From contig WGMO01000010.1 in NCBI GenBank assembly GCA_016125075.1, forward strand, positions 124,001 through 188,000: 64,000 nt of DNA, given 5' to 3'. The translations under genes were made by a program, and so were the position numbers. The number at the start of each line of letters is the position of its first letter. Position 1 is the stretch's first letter. Origin of the DNA: Terrimonas sp. (lineage in GTDB: Bacteria; Bacteroidota; Bacteroidia; Chitinophagales; Chitinophagaceae). The notes under the pieces were generated by a model, which did not search any database, was not told the DNA's origin, and saw only the letters and a program-made list of their open reading frames with translations. Shown piece by piece: positions 45,415-53,771 of this stretch.

Positions 45415-46282
45415 ATTGGGTAAATTTTACCATTTCATCATAAGATTGCAGGATCACCAGGTTCGGATACTGTTTTTTTAAACAGCAGGTGGCAGGACCG
45501 GATATTACCAGTTTTTTAGTCGGATACCTGTTACAGATAAAGTCAGTATAGCTATTGATTTTTTCAGCAGCAATGTTGGTAATGACATGTGTATAAAAAT
45601 AATCGACGGGGCGGTACCGGCAATACTCTGAAACAGCATCCTTTGACACATGGGTGCCGAAAAAGGATACCGATTGTTTATTTTTCTTAAAATGATAACC
45701 GGCTACCAGCAGGGGTATTTCATGGTATTCACCCGGGAAACTGAATATAAGCACCCTTTTTAGATAAAAATCGGGGACCGGCAAACGATCTGTTGCCGCA
45801 ATGATTTTTTGCCTGATGAGGTTGCTGGAGAAATGTTCCTGGGCAGGAATAACATGGTTACTCAGCCATAAAAGTCCCATTTTTTGCAAAAAAGGATAAA
45901 AAAGGTCTTTGATCCCAGTTTCAAAACCCACTTTACGCAGCAATTTATCTGTTAATTTCAGGAACCTGCTTTCATCAAAATCGACGGATGCTTCAATGAG
46001 CCGGCTGATAAAAGAGGGGAAATTCTCCTGGTTGATGACGGTATTATTAACCAATTGGTCGATTTCCCGGCTGTCTAGTTTGGCAATGGAGGATATCTTA
46101 TACCCGTTATTGTACAAAAAGGAAATCCTTAACAAATTTTTCAGGTCTTCGCTGTTATAAAACCGGTGATTGCCCGACTTACGTTTTGGGATCGAGATAC
46201 CATATCGCTGTTCCCATACACGGATGGTATGGGCCTTGATACCGCATAAGTTTTCAATATCCCTGATGCTGAATTTTTCCAT
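45407..46282 (-). CDS. MerR-family regulator with B12-binding-like C-terminal domain (CarH/LitR-like)
   Basis: 291 residues. MerR helix-turn-helix at 1-70 (I-R-D-I-E-N-L-C-G-I-K-A-H-T-I-R-V-W-E-Q-R-Y). The middle four-helix region carries W139 then E149-H150, a W-x9-E-H motif, which in CarH contacts 5'-deoxyadenosyl on cobalamin. The C-terminal domain has E185-Y-H187-E-I-P, a degenerate form of the D-x-H-x-x-G axial-ligand motif (Asp to Glu, Gly to Pro; His kept), then K-K-N-K-Q-S-V-S-F-F-G. It may sense AdoB12 and light, or a related ligand, like LitR/CarH carotenoid regulators. Its target is unknown; no carotenoid genes are in the window. Confidence 0.88.
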   Translation of the reverse strand: MEKFSIRDIENLCGIKAHTIRVWEQRYGISIPKRKSGNHRFYNSEDLKNLLRISFLYNNGYKISSIAKLDSREIDQLVNNTVINQENFPSFISRLIEASVDFDESRFLKLTDKLLRKVGFETGIKDLFYPFLQKMGLLWLSNHVIPAQEHFSSNLIRQKIIAATDRLPVPDFYLKRVLIFSFPGEYHEIPLLVAGYHFKKNKQSVSFFGTHVSKDAVSEYCRYRPVDYFYTHVITNIAAEKINSYTDFICNRYPTKKLVISGPATCCLKKQYPNLVILQSYDEMVKFTQSI

Positions 46283-46365
46283 CCTTTGGTTTAAAGTTAT
46301 AAAAGATCAGGAAAATGTTTAAACGGGTATTTCTTTTTAAATATTCAGTAACAGGATTATTGTAA

Positions 46366-46373
46366 TAAATTTG
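46366..46373 (+). promoter_or_regulatory. candidate -7 box for lepB
   Basis: TAAATTTG fits TAnnTTTG and ends 19 bases before the lepB ATG at 46393. A -33 TTG at the right distance is not evident. Confidence 0.4.
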
Positions 46374-46392
46374 TCAACTTTAAACAATTCAT

Positions 46393-47940
46393 ATGAGCTT
46401 AGAGCAGATCCTGGTAATTTTTCTTGTCGCACTGGTTTTGTTAATCCTTCCGGCCATCGGCATGCAAAAGCTTTTCCGGAAAGCAGGTGAGGAAGGCTGG
46501 AAAGCCTGGGTACCCTTCTATAATACCTGGGTGATGTTGAAAATTGCCGGCAGGCCGGCACATTGGTTTTTCTGGCAGTTCATCCCGGTTGTAGGTTGGT
46601 TCATCACCCTGGGCATCATGATAGAATTTGTAAAAGTCTTTGGGAAATTCAAATTCTACCAGCATGCCGCCACTGTATTCAGTGCCGGTTTGTATTTTGC
46701 CTGGATGGCATACCGCCAGGATGTGCAGTATATCGGTCCGGAAGCTGTAAAAAAATATAAAAAATCCGCCTGGAGGGAATGGGTTGATGCCGCGGTATTT
46801 GCCATTGTGGCCGCCACCCTGATCAGGTTATTTGTCTTTGAGGCCTATACGATTCCTACCGGGTCCATGGAAAAGACATTACTGGTCAATGATTTTCTTT
46901 TTGTCAGCAAACTCAGTTATGGCCCCCGGGTTCCGAATACCCCATTATCCATACCATTTGTCCACAATTATATTCCCGGTACCCGGCTCAAATCCTATTC
47001 AGAACTGATCAAACTGCCCTATATACGCTGGTTTGCTTCACCGGTTAAGCGGGGAGATGCCGTCGTCTTTAATTTCCCAGCCGGAGATACCGTCATCAAT
47101 CATCCCGATTTTCAATCAGCCCGCCCTTATTATGACCTGAAAAGATGGCTGGTTTCCGGAACTCCGGATGAAAAGGCATTTGCCCAAACGGTCTTTAATG
47201 ACCCGGAAACCTTCCCGATAGCCGTCCATCCGGTAGACAAAACAGATAATTATATCAAACGTTGTGTGGGAGTTGCCGGAGATACTTTATCGGTACATGA
47301 AGGGCTTGTCTATATCAATGGTGTGAAACAGCCGCTGGCCCCGGATGCCCAGATGAATTATATCGTAACCTTAAACAATACCGGATATCTTGACCCCGAT
47401 ATCATGAAAGAGGAATATAACCTCGATAATGACAAGAATGATTACCAGCTGATATCACCACCCAACCAATACCGGATACTCCTGACGGAAAAAGCAAAAG
47501 AGAAAATGATGAAAGCCGGAATGATCAAGGATATCAAGGTAGATTACAGTGGTGGCAATGAACCAACCTTCCCCTACGATACTCTTCATAAGTGGTCAAG
47601 GGAGGAGTTTGGTCCGGTGTGGATACCCAAGAAAAATGCGACTTTGCAACTCACCCCTGAAAACTACCCGATTTATGAAAGGGCCATCCGTGTTTATGAG
47701 CATAATGATTTTCAAATGAAGGATGGAAAGTTTTATCTGAATGGGAAAGAAGTATCCAGTTATACCTTCAAAATGGATTATTACTGGATGATGGGGGATA
47801 ACCGGCAGGGATCTCAGGACAGCCGTTACTGGGGATTTGTCCCCGAAGACCATGTGGTGGGGAAAGCCTGGATGATCTGGTTTAGTTTTGAAAAAGGGCA
47901 TGGACCCCGATGGAGCCGGTTTTTTAAAATCGTAAAATAA
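46393..47940 (+). CDS. lepB: signal peptidase I with N-terminal DUF5684-type membrane domain
   Basis: Cleaves signal peptides of exported proteins at the inner membrane. 515 residues, long for the family (E. coli LepB 324). Residues 1-110 form a DUF5684-like multi-helix domain (L-E-Q-I-L-V-I-F-L-V then W-K-A-W-V-P-F-Y-N-T-W). The peptidase S26 part follows: a membrane helix, catalytic S158 in P-T-G-S-M-E-K-T-L, then K289 in Y-I-K-R-C-V-G, and the conserved G-D-N-R-x-x-S-x-D-S-R box. The Ser-Lys spacing is about 130 residues because of inserted stretches, typical of Bacteroidota LepB. The gene ends in a strong terminator. Confidence 0.94.
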   Translation: MSLEQILVIFLVALVLLILPAIGMQKLFRKAGEEGWKAWVPFYNTWVMLKIAGRPAHWFFWQFIPVVGWFITLGIMIEFVKVFGKFKFYQHAATVFSAGLYFAWMAYRQDVQYIGPEAVKKYKKSAWREWVDAAVFAIVAATLIRLFVFEAYTIPTGSMEKTLLVNDFLFVSKLSYGPRVPNTPLSIPFVHNYIPGTRLKSYSELIKLPYIRWFASPVKRGDAVVFNFPAGDTVINHPDFQSARPYYDLKRWLVSGTPDEKAFAQTVFNDPETFPIAVHPVDKTDNYIKRCVGVAGDTLSVHEGLVYINGVKQPLAPDAQMNYIVTLNNTGYLDPDIMKEEYNLDNDKNDYQLISPPNQYRILLTEKAKEKMMKAGMIKDIKVDYSGGNEPTFPYDTLHKWSREEFGPVWIPKKNATLQLTPENYPIYERAIRVYEHNDFQMKDGKFYLNGKEVSSYTFKMDYYWMMGDNRQGSQDSRYWGFVPEDHVVGKAWMIWFSFEKGHGPRWSRFFKIVK

Positions 47941-47949
47941 CTTAACTTT

Positions 47950-47979
47950 AAATGCCCCGGGGAAATCCGGGGCATTTTT
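47950..47979 (+). terminator. rho-independent terminator after lepB
   Basis: AAATGCCCCGG (47950-47960) and CCGGGGCATTT (47967-47977) form an 11-bp stem with loop GGAAAT, followed by TT. It lies just before cdd, so cdd has its own promoter or is read through. Confidence 0.9.
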
Positions 47980-47996
47980 GTCTTTAACAGCTTTCT

Positions 47997-48482
47997 ATGA
48001 AAAAAAACAAGATCATAACGGAATATGAGGTCTATCCTTCCATTGAAGCCTTATCTGACCAGGATGCAGGATTGTTAAGACAAGCCCGAAATGAAACGGC
48101 CCATGCCTATGCCCCTTATTCCGAATTTCAGGTGGGTGCAGTTGCCCTGCTGGCGAATGGCAGTACCGTTACAGGGACCAACCAGGAGAATGCTTCATTT
48201 CCGGTGGGGCTTTGTGCCGAAAGGGTATTGTTATCTTCCGTGGTTTCACAATACCCCGGCATACCGGTCGAATCCATTGCCATCAGCTATCACAATAAGA
48301 AAGGCCGTAGTGACCATCCGGTTTCACCCTGCGGCATTTGCAGGCAGACCCTCACGGAATTTGAAAGCAGGACAAAACAGAAAATCCGGCTGATACTTGG
48401 TGGGATGGGTGGAGAAGTCATGATTTTTCCATCCGCTGAAATGTTATTACCGCTTGCTTTTAATAGCAGTGAATTAAAATAA
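47997..48482 (+). CDS. cdd: cytidine deaminase
   Basis: 161 residues. Converts cytidine and deoxycytidine to uridine forms in pyrimidine salvage. The zinc site is C73-A-E75 (V-G-L-C-A-E-R) and C112-G-I-C115 (V-S-P-C-G-I-C-R-Q), with E75 the catalytic proton shuttle. It is the homotetrameric (short) type. The end overlaps ogt on the opposite strand by 9 bases. Confidence 0.95.
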   Translation: MKKNKIITEYEVYPSIEALSDQDAGLLRQARNETAHAYAPYSEFQVGAVALLANGSTVTGTNQENASFPVGLCAERVLLSSVVSQYPGIPVESIAISYHNKKGRSDHPVSPCGICRQTLTEFESRTKQKIRLILGGMGGEVMIFPSAEMLLPLAFNSSELK

Positions 48483-48980
48483 GGTTTGAACCCCGTATGC
48501 ATATTTGGCTTCATGCGCCAACAGCCATTTTTTGCGCCATAGGCCACCGGCATAACCCACCAGGTCACCACCTGACCCAATCACCCGGTGACAGGGGACA
48601 ATAATCGCAATATTATTTTTCCCGTTAGCGCTGGCAGCTGCCCTTATTGCTTTGGGGTCGCCCAGTTGCCGGGCCAGTTCAAGATAACTGATGGTTTTAC
48701 CAAATGGGATCGTGAGCAGTTGGTTCCAGACTTCCTGCTGGAATTTTGTGCCTTCCTGCCTGATGGGAAGTTCAAACTGCCGGAGTTCACCATGAAAATA
48801 TTGAATTAATTGTTCTACACAATGAATCAGGACAGCAGGCAGATGCTTATTTCTTACCTCCGCTTTTTGTGATTTATCATAAAAACTGACCTCGGTTATA
48901 TAGGTTTCCGTTCCGGAAACCTTTAGCCAGTCAATGGGAGAGTGGTAATATGTTGTAAAATGGTCCGGCATATCAGCCAA
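48474..48980 (-). CDS. ogt: methylated-DNA--protein-cysteine methyltransferase
   Basis: Repairs O6-methylguanine by taking the methyl onto its own cysteine. 168 residues, with the active-site I-V-P-C130-H-R-V-I-G and the arginine-finger helix I-R-A-A-A-S-A-N-G. The N-terminal domain is small, as in Ogt rather than Ada. Its start overlaps the end of csaA by 8 bases, so csaA and ogt are cotranscribed, and its end overlaps cdd on the opposite strand. Confidence 0.96.
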   Translation of the reverse strand: MADMPDHFTTYYHSPIDWLKVSGTETYITEVSFYDKSQKAEVRNKHLPAVLIHCVEQLIQYFHGELRQFELPIRQEGTKFQQEVWNQLLTIPFGKTISYLELARQLGDPKAIRAAASANGKNNIAIIVPCHRVIGSGGDLVGYAGGLWRKKWLLAHEAKYAYGVQTLF

Positions 48981-49311
48981 CCTTTTGACCGTTATGGGTT
49001 CTTTGTTCAGGTTGTAATAAAATTACATCATTGTTTTCATCATAAACGCCTAATACAAGGCATTCGCTGATAAAATCGGCGATCTGTTTGGGTGGGAAAT
49101 TAACCACAGCGACAACCTGTTTATTCAGCAGAGTTTCCTTGCGGTAATGAACCGTAATCTGAGCGGATGATTTTTTCCTGCCCAGCTCAGGGCCAAAGTC
49201 GATTAATAGCTGATAGGCTGGTTTTTTGGCTTTTGGAAAATCATTCACTTCAATGACCGTACCCGATCGGATATCAATTTTTTCAAAATCATCCCAGGAA
49301 ATAAAAGACAT
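48973..49311 (-). CDS. csaA: tRNA-binding chaperone CsaA
   Basis: 112 residues, a single tRNA-binding OB-fold domain: W-D-D-F-E-K-I-D-I-R-S-G-T-V-I-E, then F-P-K-A-K-K-P-A-Y, the S-A-Q-I-T segment and V-V-A-V-V-N-F-P-P-K-Q-I-A-D, ending in the L-G-V-Y-D binding loop. CsaA is a small dimer proposed to act as a secretion chaperone in Bacillus. It overlaps ogt by 8 bases and follows the SirB1-like gene by 9 bases, so the three form an operon. Confidence 0.93.
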   Translation of the reverse strand: MSFISWDDFEKIDIRSGTVIEVNDFPKAKKPAYQLLIDFGPELGRKKSSAQITVHYRKETLLNKQVVAVVNFPPKQIADFISECLVLGVYDENNDVILLQPEQRTHNGQKVG

Positions 49312-49320
49312 AAAGAAAAA

Positions 49321-50187
49321 TTAGCCCAGTAAGTTAGCCAATTCTGCCAATTCCAGCGCTTTGTATTGGTCTTTTTCGGTAGCGAAACATTTTCCAAGTT
49401 CGGATAAAAGTTGCCGGATCACGGATTTATTGGAAAGGGGTTTGAAAAAGGAAGCATTCTGGGGTACGGACAACCGTTTGAAATAATTGTCAGCATCATT
49501 ATGTGAAAAGACAAGACCCGAAGAAGGATCAATATAAAACTCGATCTTGTCCCGGTAGTTCCCAATCCGTTCATCCGAATAACCAGGTTTGAAATAAGCC
49601 AGGACGAATTGTTTGGGGATCGAAACCGCTTTAACGGGGATATCCAGTAATTCACAAAGGACCATATAGAGAATACCGTTACACAACTGGTTACCTCTTT
49701 TGGATTCCAAAGTTTTATGGATCAGGAATTCATTGGGCTCGGCATAATTCACTTCGGTACCTTTCAACCCATAATAGTTATAGAGGATGCTGGCTACAAT
49801 TTTAATCTGTTCTAGGGGGGTGAGGTAATTATTCAGTTCCAGCCAGATATTGCGCCTGATCTTTTCCGTTTCCTGTAATACCGGTGTTGTGGACAGATCG
49901 GGATACTGAAACTTACTCACCAGTAAAGCTCCCACCATAAGGTCCTGGAAACCGGAAACGCTCCATTGACGAAAATCTTCATGCAGGTCAGTATAATGCA
50001 ATTTATGGATCAGCACTTCAATCCTTCCCTGGATCTCTGCATCAGGGGTTGTTTCCCATAAGTGTTCAAGATTCGGGATAACTGGTTTGCCATAATCAAT
50101 GATCTTATCAGAAACAGCACCGAAGACCTCTTCATCAGGATCATCGATAAGGGTAAACAGGGCAGTAAGTTCTTTATTTGTTTCCAT
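49321..50187 (-). CDS. SirB1/transglutaminase-like family protein
   Basis: 288 residues. An N-terminal helical region is followed by the transglutaminase-like core of SirB1 proteins: S-K-R-G-N-Q-L-C-N-G-I-L-Y-M-V-L-C-E-L-L, where C in the R-G-N-x-L-C segment is in or near the catalytic position, then A-V-S-I-P-K-Q-F-V-L-A-Y and F-Y-I-D-P-S-S-G. The family has unknown substrates; in Enterobacteria SirB1 is linked to pyruvate or peptide-related regulation without proof. It is the first gene of an operon with csaA and ogt. Confidence 0.83.
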   Translation of the reverse strand: METNKELTALFTLIDDPDEEVFGAVSDKIIDYGKPVIPNLEHLWETTPDAEIQGRIEVLIHKLHYTDLHEDFRQWSVSGFQDLMVGALLVSKFQYPDLSTTPVLQETEKIRRNIWLELNNYLTPLEQIKIVASILYNYYGLKGTEVNYAEPNEFLIHKTLESKRGNQLCNGILYMVLCELLDIPVKAVSIPKQFVLAYFKPGYSDERIGNYRDKIEFYIDPSSGLVFSHNDADNYFKRLSVPQNASFFKPLSNKSVIRQLLSELGKCFATEKDQYKALELAELANLLG

Positions 50188-50373
50188 GTGACGGCTTTGA
50201 TCTTATAAATATCAAGTTTACTAACGAATAAAACCGGCTAAAATTTTCCACAGGTGGGGATAGGATCGGAAAAAAGAGTCTTCGCTATCGGGCATTCCTC
50301 AGGCCAATAGCCACCATGAAATATTTTTTGAAGCTTTTCGTATATCAACTAACTTGAAAAGAAATTTCCAGTC

Positions 50374-51819
50374 ATGTCAAAAGAACAAAATAATCTTAAC
50401 CCTTCGCGCAGAGCATTCATCAAGAATACGGCCCTTGCCGGTGCAGGATTTTATATTGTCCCCCGGCATGTTTTGGGAAAGGGTTTTATAGCACCCAGTG
50501 ATAAATTGAATATTGCCGGGATCGGAACAGGAGGGAAGGCCGAGGTCAACCTGCCTTATGCCTGGAACAACGGTGCTGAAAATATTGTTGCGCTATGTGA
50601 TGTGGATGATAATATGTCTAAAAATGCAAGGAAAAAATGGCCTTCAGCTCCTTATTACAAGGATTTCAGGGAAATGTTAGATAAAGAGCATAAAAATATT
50701 GATGCCGTAATGGTAACAACACCGGATCATATGCATGCCGTGCATGCATTACCCTGTATGCAGTTGGGCAAACATGTTTATGTGGAAAAGCCCCTGACGC
50801 ATGATATTTATGAGGCCCGGATGCTCACACAGGCAGAGAAAAAATACAAAGTAGTTACTCAAATGGGTAACCAGGGCAGTAGCGGTGATGATACCAGGAA
50901 CGTGGAGACCTGGATCCAGGCCGGCATTATCGGTGATGTGCATACGGTACATGTCTGGACCGACAGACCGGTATGGCCTTCCGGGGTATCGTTGCCTACC
51001 GGTGATTTTAAGGTACCGGAAGGAATGGACTGGGACCTCTGGATCGGAACCGCTCCCTATCGTGATTATAATCCCGCCTATCATCCGGCCATCTGGCGGG
51101 GATGGACAGATTTTGGAACGGGATCACTTGGGGACATGGGCTGCCATTTTATGGATGTGCCCTATCGTGCTTTGAAACTAAGATACCCTGAAGCAGTTGA
51201 GTGCAGTGTAACTTCTGTCTATACCGGTTTTTTCCAGGAAAGTTTTTACAAAGGCAGCTTCCCGCCATCTTCAAAAATTCACCTGCAGTTCCCAAAAAGA
51301 GAAAATATGCCACCGGTGGAACTCATTTGGTATGATGGGGGTATCAAACCCAAACGACCCTCCGAATTATTACCGGATGAAGCGATGGGAGAAACAAGCG
51401 GGGGGATGATATTTGAGGGAACAAAAGGTAAGTTGATGGGTGGATTGTTTGGACGTAACCCCACCTTGCTTCCCACAGGTTTAATGAAAACGGCAGCCTT
51501 CCCGAAATCAAAATTCCCCTTTGTGGAAGGAGGTTCAGAAGGACACCAGACCCAATGGGTAAATGCCTGCAAAAAAGGTTATGGAGCGTATACCAGTTCA
51601 CCCTTTTCAAAATCCGGACCACTGGCCGAAACCGTACTGATGGGTAACCTGGCTGTGATGAGTTATAATTATTATGAAACAGATGCCAAAGGAAATAAAT
51701 CATTCCCTGGCAGAAAGCAACTTTTGTGGGATGGTGAAAATATGAAAATCACCAATTTCGAACCTGCGAATCAGTTTGTAAAAAGAACATACCGGGATGG
51801 CTGGAAGCTGGAGCGCTGA
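50374..51819 (+). CDS. Tat-exported Gfo/Idh/MocA-family oxidoreductase (paralogue)
   Basis: 481 residues. Tat signal N-P-S-R-R-A-F-I-K at the N-terminus, then V-P-R-H-V-L-G-K-G-F and A-P-S-D-K-L-N-I-A-G-I-G-T-G-G-K. It is the paralogue of 19123-20547, sharing those blocks plus P-L-T-H-D-I-Y-E-A-R-M-L-T and K-I-T-N-F. The catalytic strand here reads V-E-K-P-L, the standard E-K-P, whereas the other copy has Q-K-P. Probably a periplasmic sugar or keto-sugar oxidoreductase. There is no GMC partner next to this copy, and an AraC-type gene follows. Confidence 0.93.
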   Translation: MSKEQNNLNPSRRAFIKNTALAGAGFYIVPRHVLGKGFIAPSDKLNIAGIGTGGKAEVNLPYAWNNGAENIVALCDVDDNMSKNARKKWPSAPYYKDFREMLDKEHKNIDAVMVTTPDHMHAVHALPCMQLGKHVYVEKPLTHDIYEARMLTQAEKKYKVVTQMGNQGSSGDDTRNVETWIQAGIIGDVHTVHVWTDRPVWPSGVSLPTGDFKVPEGMDWDLWIGTAPYRDYNPAYHPAIWRGWTDFGTGSLGDMGCHFMDVPYRALKLRYPEAVECSVTSVYTGFFQESFYKGSFPPSSKIHLQFPKRENMPPVELIWYDGGIKPKRPSELLPDEAMGETSGGMIFEGTKGKLMGGLFGRNPTLLPTGLMKTAAFPKSKFPFVEGGSEGHQTQWVNACKKGYGAYTSSPFSKSGPLAETVLMGNLAVMSYNYYETDAKGNKSFPGRKQLLWDGENMKITNFEPANQFVKRTYRDGWKLER

Positions 51820-51894
51820 TGAATTCAAAGCAACAAAAAGTGAACAGGCTGGACAACAGGTGTATTCAGCAGCTTCATTGTAAATAAACACATT

Positions 51895-52719
51895 TTGCCT
51901 TTTTATCAAACATACCTTCCTACACAGTCGTTACGAACCATCATCAGGGAGATTCAGGTATTTGCAGCTAACTGGAATACTGAAGAAAATCTTCCTCCTC
52001 CTTTTATTACCTGTCTGGCCAACACAGAACAAAATCTTTATTTTTTTGCCCATGACCCCATCAAGGTAGTACCCGCCATTCATGTTGAGATACCCGCTCC
52101 ACCTGTTATCATTACAGGGCCCAAGTACATACCCGTTGGACTCAAATTCGGAAAAGACCACCTGATGGTAAAAGTGGCCTTTCATCCAACGGGTACCTAC
52201 CGTTTACTGGGTGCCAATATGGAACAAACCGTCAATAAGGGTATTGACGCCCGGGAATTCTGGGGTGATGACCTTAACGATTTACTTGAAAAAATTAAAA
52301 TGATTCCCTTTGACCAGGTGGCAGACCTGATCATGGGTTTTATTGAGCATAAATTTGACCAGCAGATCCGGCCAGAAGAACCCATTGATACAGTTGCCAT
52401 AAAAATGCTGAGCCCTTTCCCGGAACATTCACTGGCAGATTGGGCTGCCATGGCCTGTTTAAGTCTCCGGCAATTCGAAAGAAACTTTCTCACCAGGGTG
52501 GGGATCTCTCCCAAATTATTCATCCGGATTGTGAGGTTTGAACAGGCAATGAAAATAAAAAATGAATTCCCCGAAAAGAACTGGGCAGCTATTGCGATGG
52601 AATGCGGGTATGCTGATTCATCTCACTTGTTAAAAGACTTTAAATCCTTTGCTGATTTCCCACCCAGTGAATTTTATCTTAAGCCCACCAGCGGACACAG
52701 TGAACTTCCTACCGGTTAG
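51895..52719 (+). CDS. AraC-family regulator with an N-terminal DUF6597-type domain
   Basis: 274 residues if the TTG at 51895 is the start; no ATG exists in frame upstream within 20 codons, and the next in-frame Met is well inside the fold. The N-terminal 150 residues form a ligand-binding-like domain (P-T-G-T-Y-R-L-L-G is typical of DUF6597). The C-terminal AraC helix-turn-helix pair is S-L-A-D-W-A-A-M-A-C-L-S-L-R-Q-F-E-R-N-F and W-A-A-I-A-M-E-C-G-Y-A-D-S-S-H-L-L-K-D-F. It follows Gfo/Idh by 75 bases on the same strand and may regulate it. Confidence 0.87.
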   Translation: MPFYQTYLPTQSLRTIIREIQVFAANWNTEENLPPPFITCLANTEQNLYFFAHDPIKVVPAIHVEIPAPPVIITGPKYIPVGLKFGKDHLMVKVAFHPTGTYRLLGANMEQTVNKGIDAREFWGDDLNDLLEKIKMIPFDQVADLIMGFIEHKFDQQIRPEEPIDTVAIKMLSPFPEHSLADWAAMACLSLRQFERNFLTRVGISPKLFIRIVRFEQAMKIKNEFPEKNWAAIAMECGYADSSHLLKDFKSFADFPPSEFYLKPTSGHSELPTG

Positions 52720-52845
52720 AATGTCGTTTTTTTACCAAAGTTCTTGAACCTGTCCATTTATTTTTGATTTCAAATCAACCCATGGCTCAGCAGGGATTAA
52801 CTGCATGCCGGCGTTGTAGGGTTGTGCATTTTAAAACCAATCAAG

Positions 52846-53256
52846 ATGAATACAGACAATCATTTGACAATAGTAAGACAGGTCGTAGAGCAAGGTTTTG
52901 GAAAAGGGGATATGAGGGTGATCGATAATTTAATAAGTGATGATTGTGTCGAACACCAGTTTGCCATGAAAGGAGGAAAAGAGGGGCTGAAAAAGGCTAT
53001 CCTCAGCCTGGAGGCTGCCTTCAGCCAAAGAAATTACCAACTGGTACAATATGCTGTCACCGGCGATAGGGTATGGACCCAATATATCGCAACCGGTGTG
53101 CATACAGGCGCTTTCCTGGGACATCCAGCTTCCGGAAAAAAATTTATGATCGATGTCATCGACATCGCAAAGATTGAAAAGGGTAAAATCTGTGAGCATT
53201 GGGGCATTCCCGACCGTTTTGCCCTTCTTTATCAATTAGGTCTTATCGAACCTTAA
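52846..53256 (+). CDS. SnoaL-like/ester-cyclase-type NTF2 protein
   Basis: 136 residues from the ATG at 52846; an earlier in-frame ATG at 52822 would add eight unconserved residues. The fold pattern is that of the SnoaL polyketide-cyclase group: V-V-E-Q-G-F-G-K-G-D-M, E-H-Q-F-A, T-G-D-R-V-W-T-Q-Y-I-A, G-V-H-T-G-A-F, and I-C-E-H-W-G-I-P-D-R-F. Such proteins act as small cyclases, isomerases or binding proteins; no partner is known. The ICMT-like gene follows 10 bases later. Confidence 0.85.
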   Translation: MNTDNHLTIVRQVVEQGFGKGDMRVIDNLISDDCVEHQFAMKGGKEGLKKAILSLEAAFSQRNYQLVQYAVTGDRVWTQYIATGVHTGAFLGHPASGKKFMIDVIDIAKIEKGKICEHWGIPDRFALLYQLGLIEP

Positions 53257-53266
53257 ATAATAATCA

Positions 53267-53737
53267 ATGAAAAAAAAGGATAATCCCGGCGTTTACCTCC
53301 CCCCGCCACTGATTTATGTATTTGTCTTTTTATTTTCCCTCTGGGTCAATAAAATGGTCCCTCTCCGGGAAGAATTGACCGGCAAAAAATACAGCTTAAC
53401 AATGGGAATCCTATTTATCCTTATAGCCGCCATGATCATTTTTGCAGCCATATTCAGGTTTATTATTTCCGGCAATACGCTGGTAACCATCAAACCGGCA
53501 AAATCACTCCAGGCTATTGGTATCTATCGTGTATCAAGAAATCCCATGTACCTGGGCCTGGTTTTTTTGTATACCGGACTCGCTTTCCTGAAAGGGAATA
53601 CCTGGACAATCCTTTTTATTCCATTGATCATAATATTTGTACAGGCTTTTGTAATCAGGAAAGAAGAAAAATACCTGCTGAGAACTTTCGGAAATGAATA
53701 TGAAAACTACCGGTCAAAAGTAAGACGTTGGTTATAA
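53267..53737 (+). CDS. isoprenylcysteine methyltransferase-like (ICMT/PEMT) membrane protein
   Basis: 156 residues with four predicted membrane helices and the conserved C-terminal R-V-S-R-N-P-M-Y-L-G-L-V-F, the SAM-binding block, and R-K-E-E-K-Y-L-L-R-T-F-G-N-E-Y-E-N-Y at the end. The family moves methyl groups from S-adenosylmethionine onto a lipid or protein carboxyl. The bacterial substrates are not known. Cotranscribed with the SnoaL-like gene (10-base gap). Confidence 0.9.
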   Translation: MKKKDNPGVYLPPPLIYVFVFLFSLWVNKMVPLREELTGKKYSLTMGILFILIAAMIIFAAIFRFIISGNTLVTIKPAKSLQAIGIYRVSRNPMYLGLVFLYTGLAFLKGNTWTILFIPLIIIFVQAFVIRKEEKYLLRTFGNEYENYRSKVRRWL

Positions 53738-53771
53738 CCGATGACAGCAGGGAAAAACGGATGGGACATCT

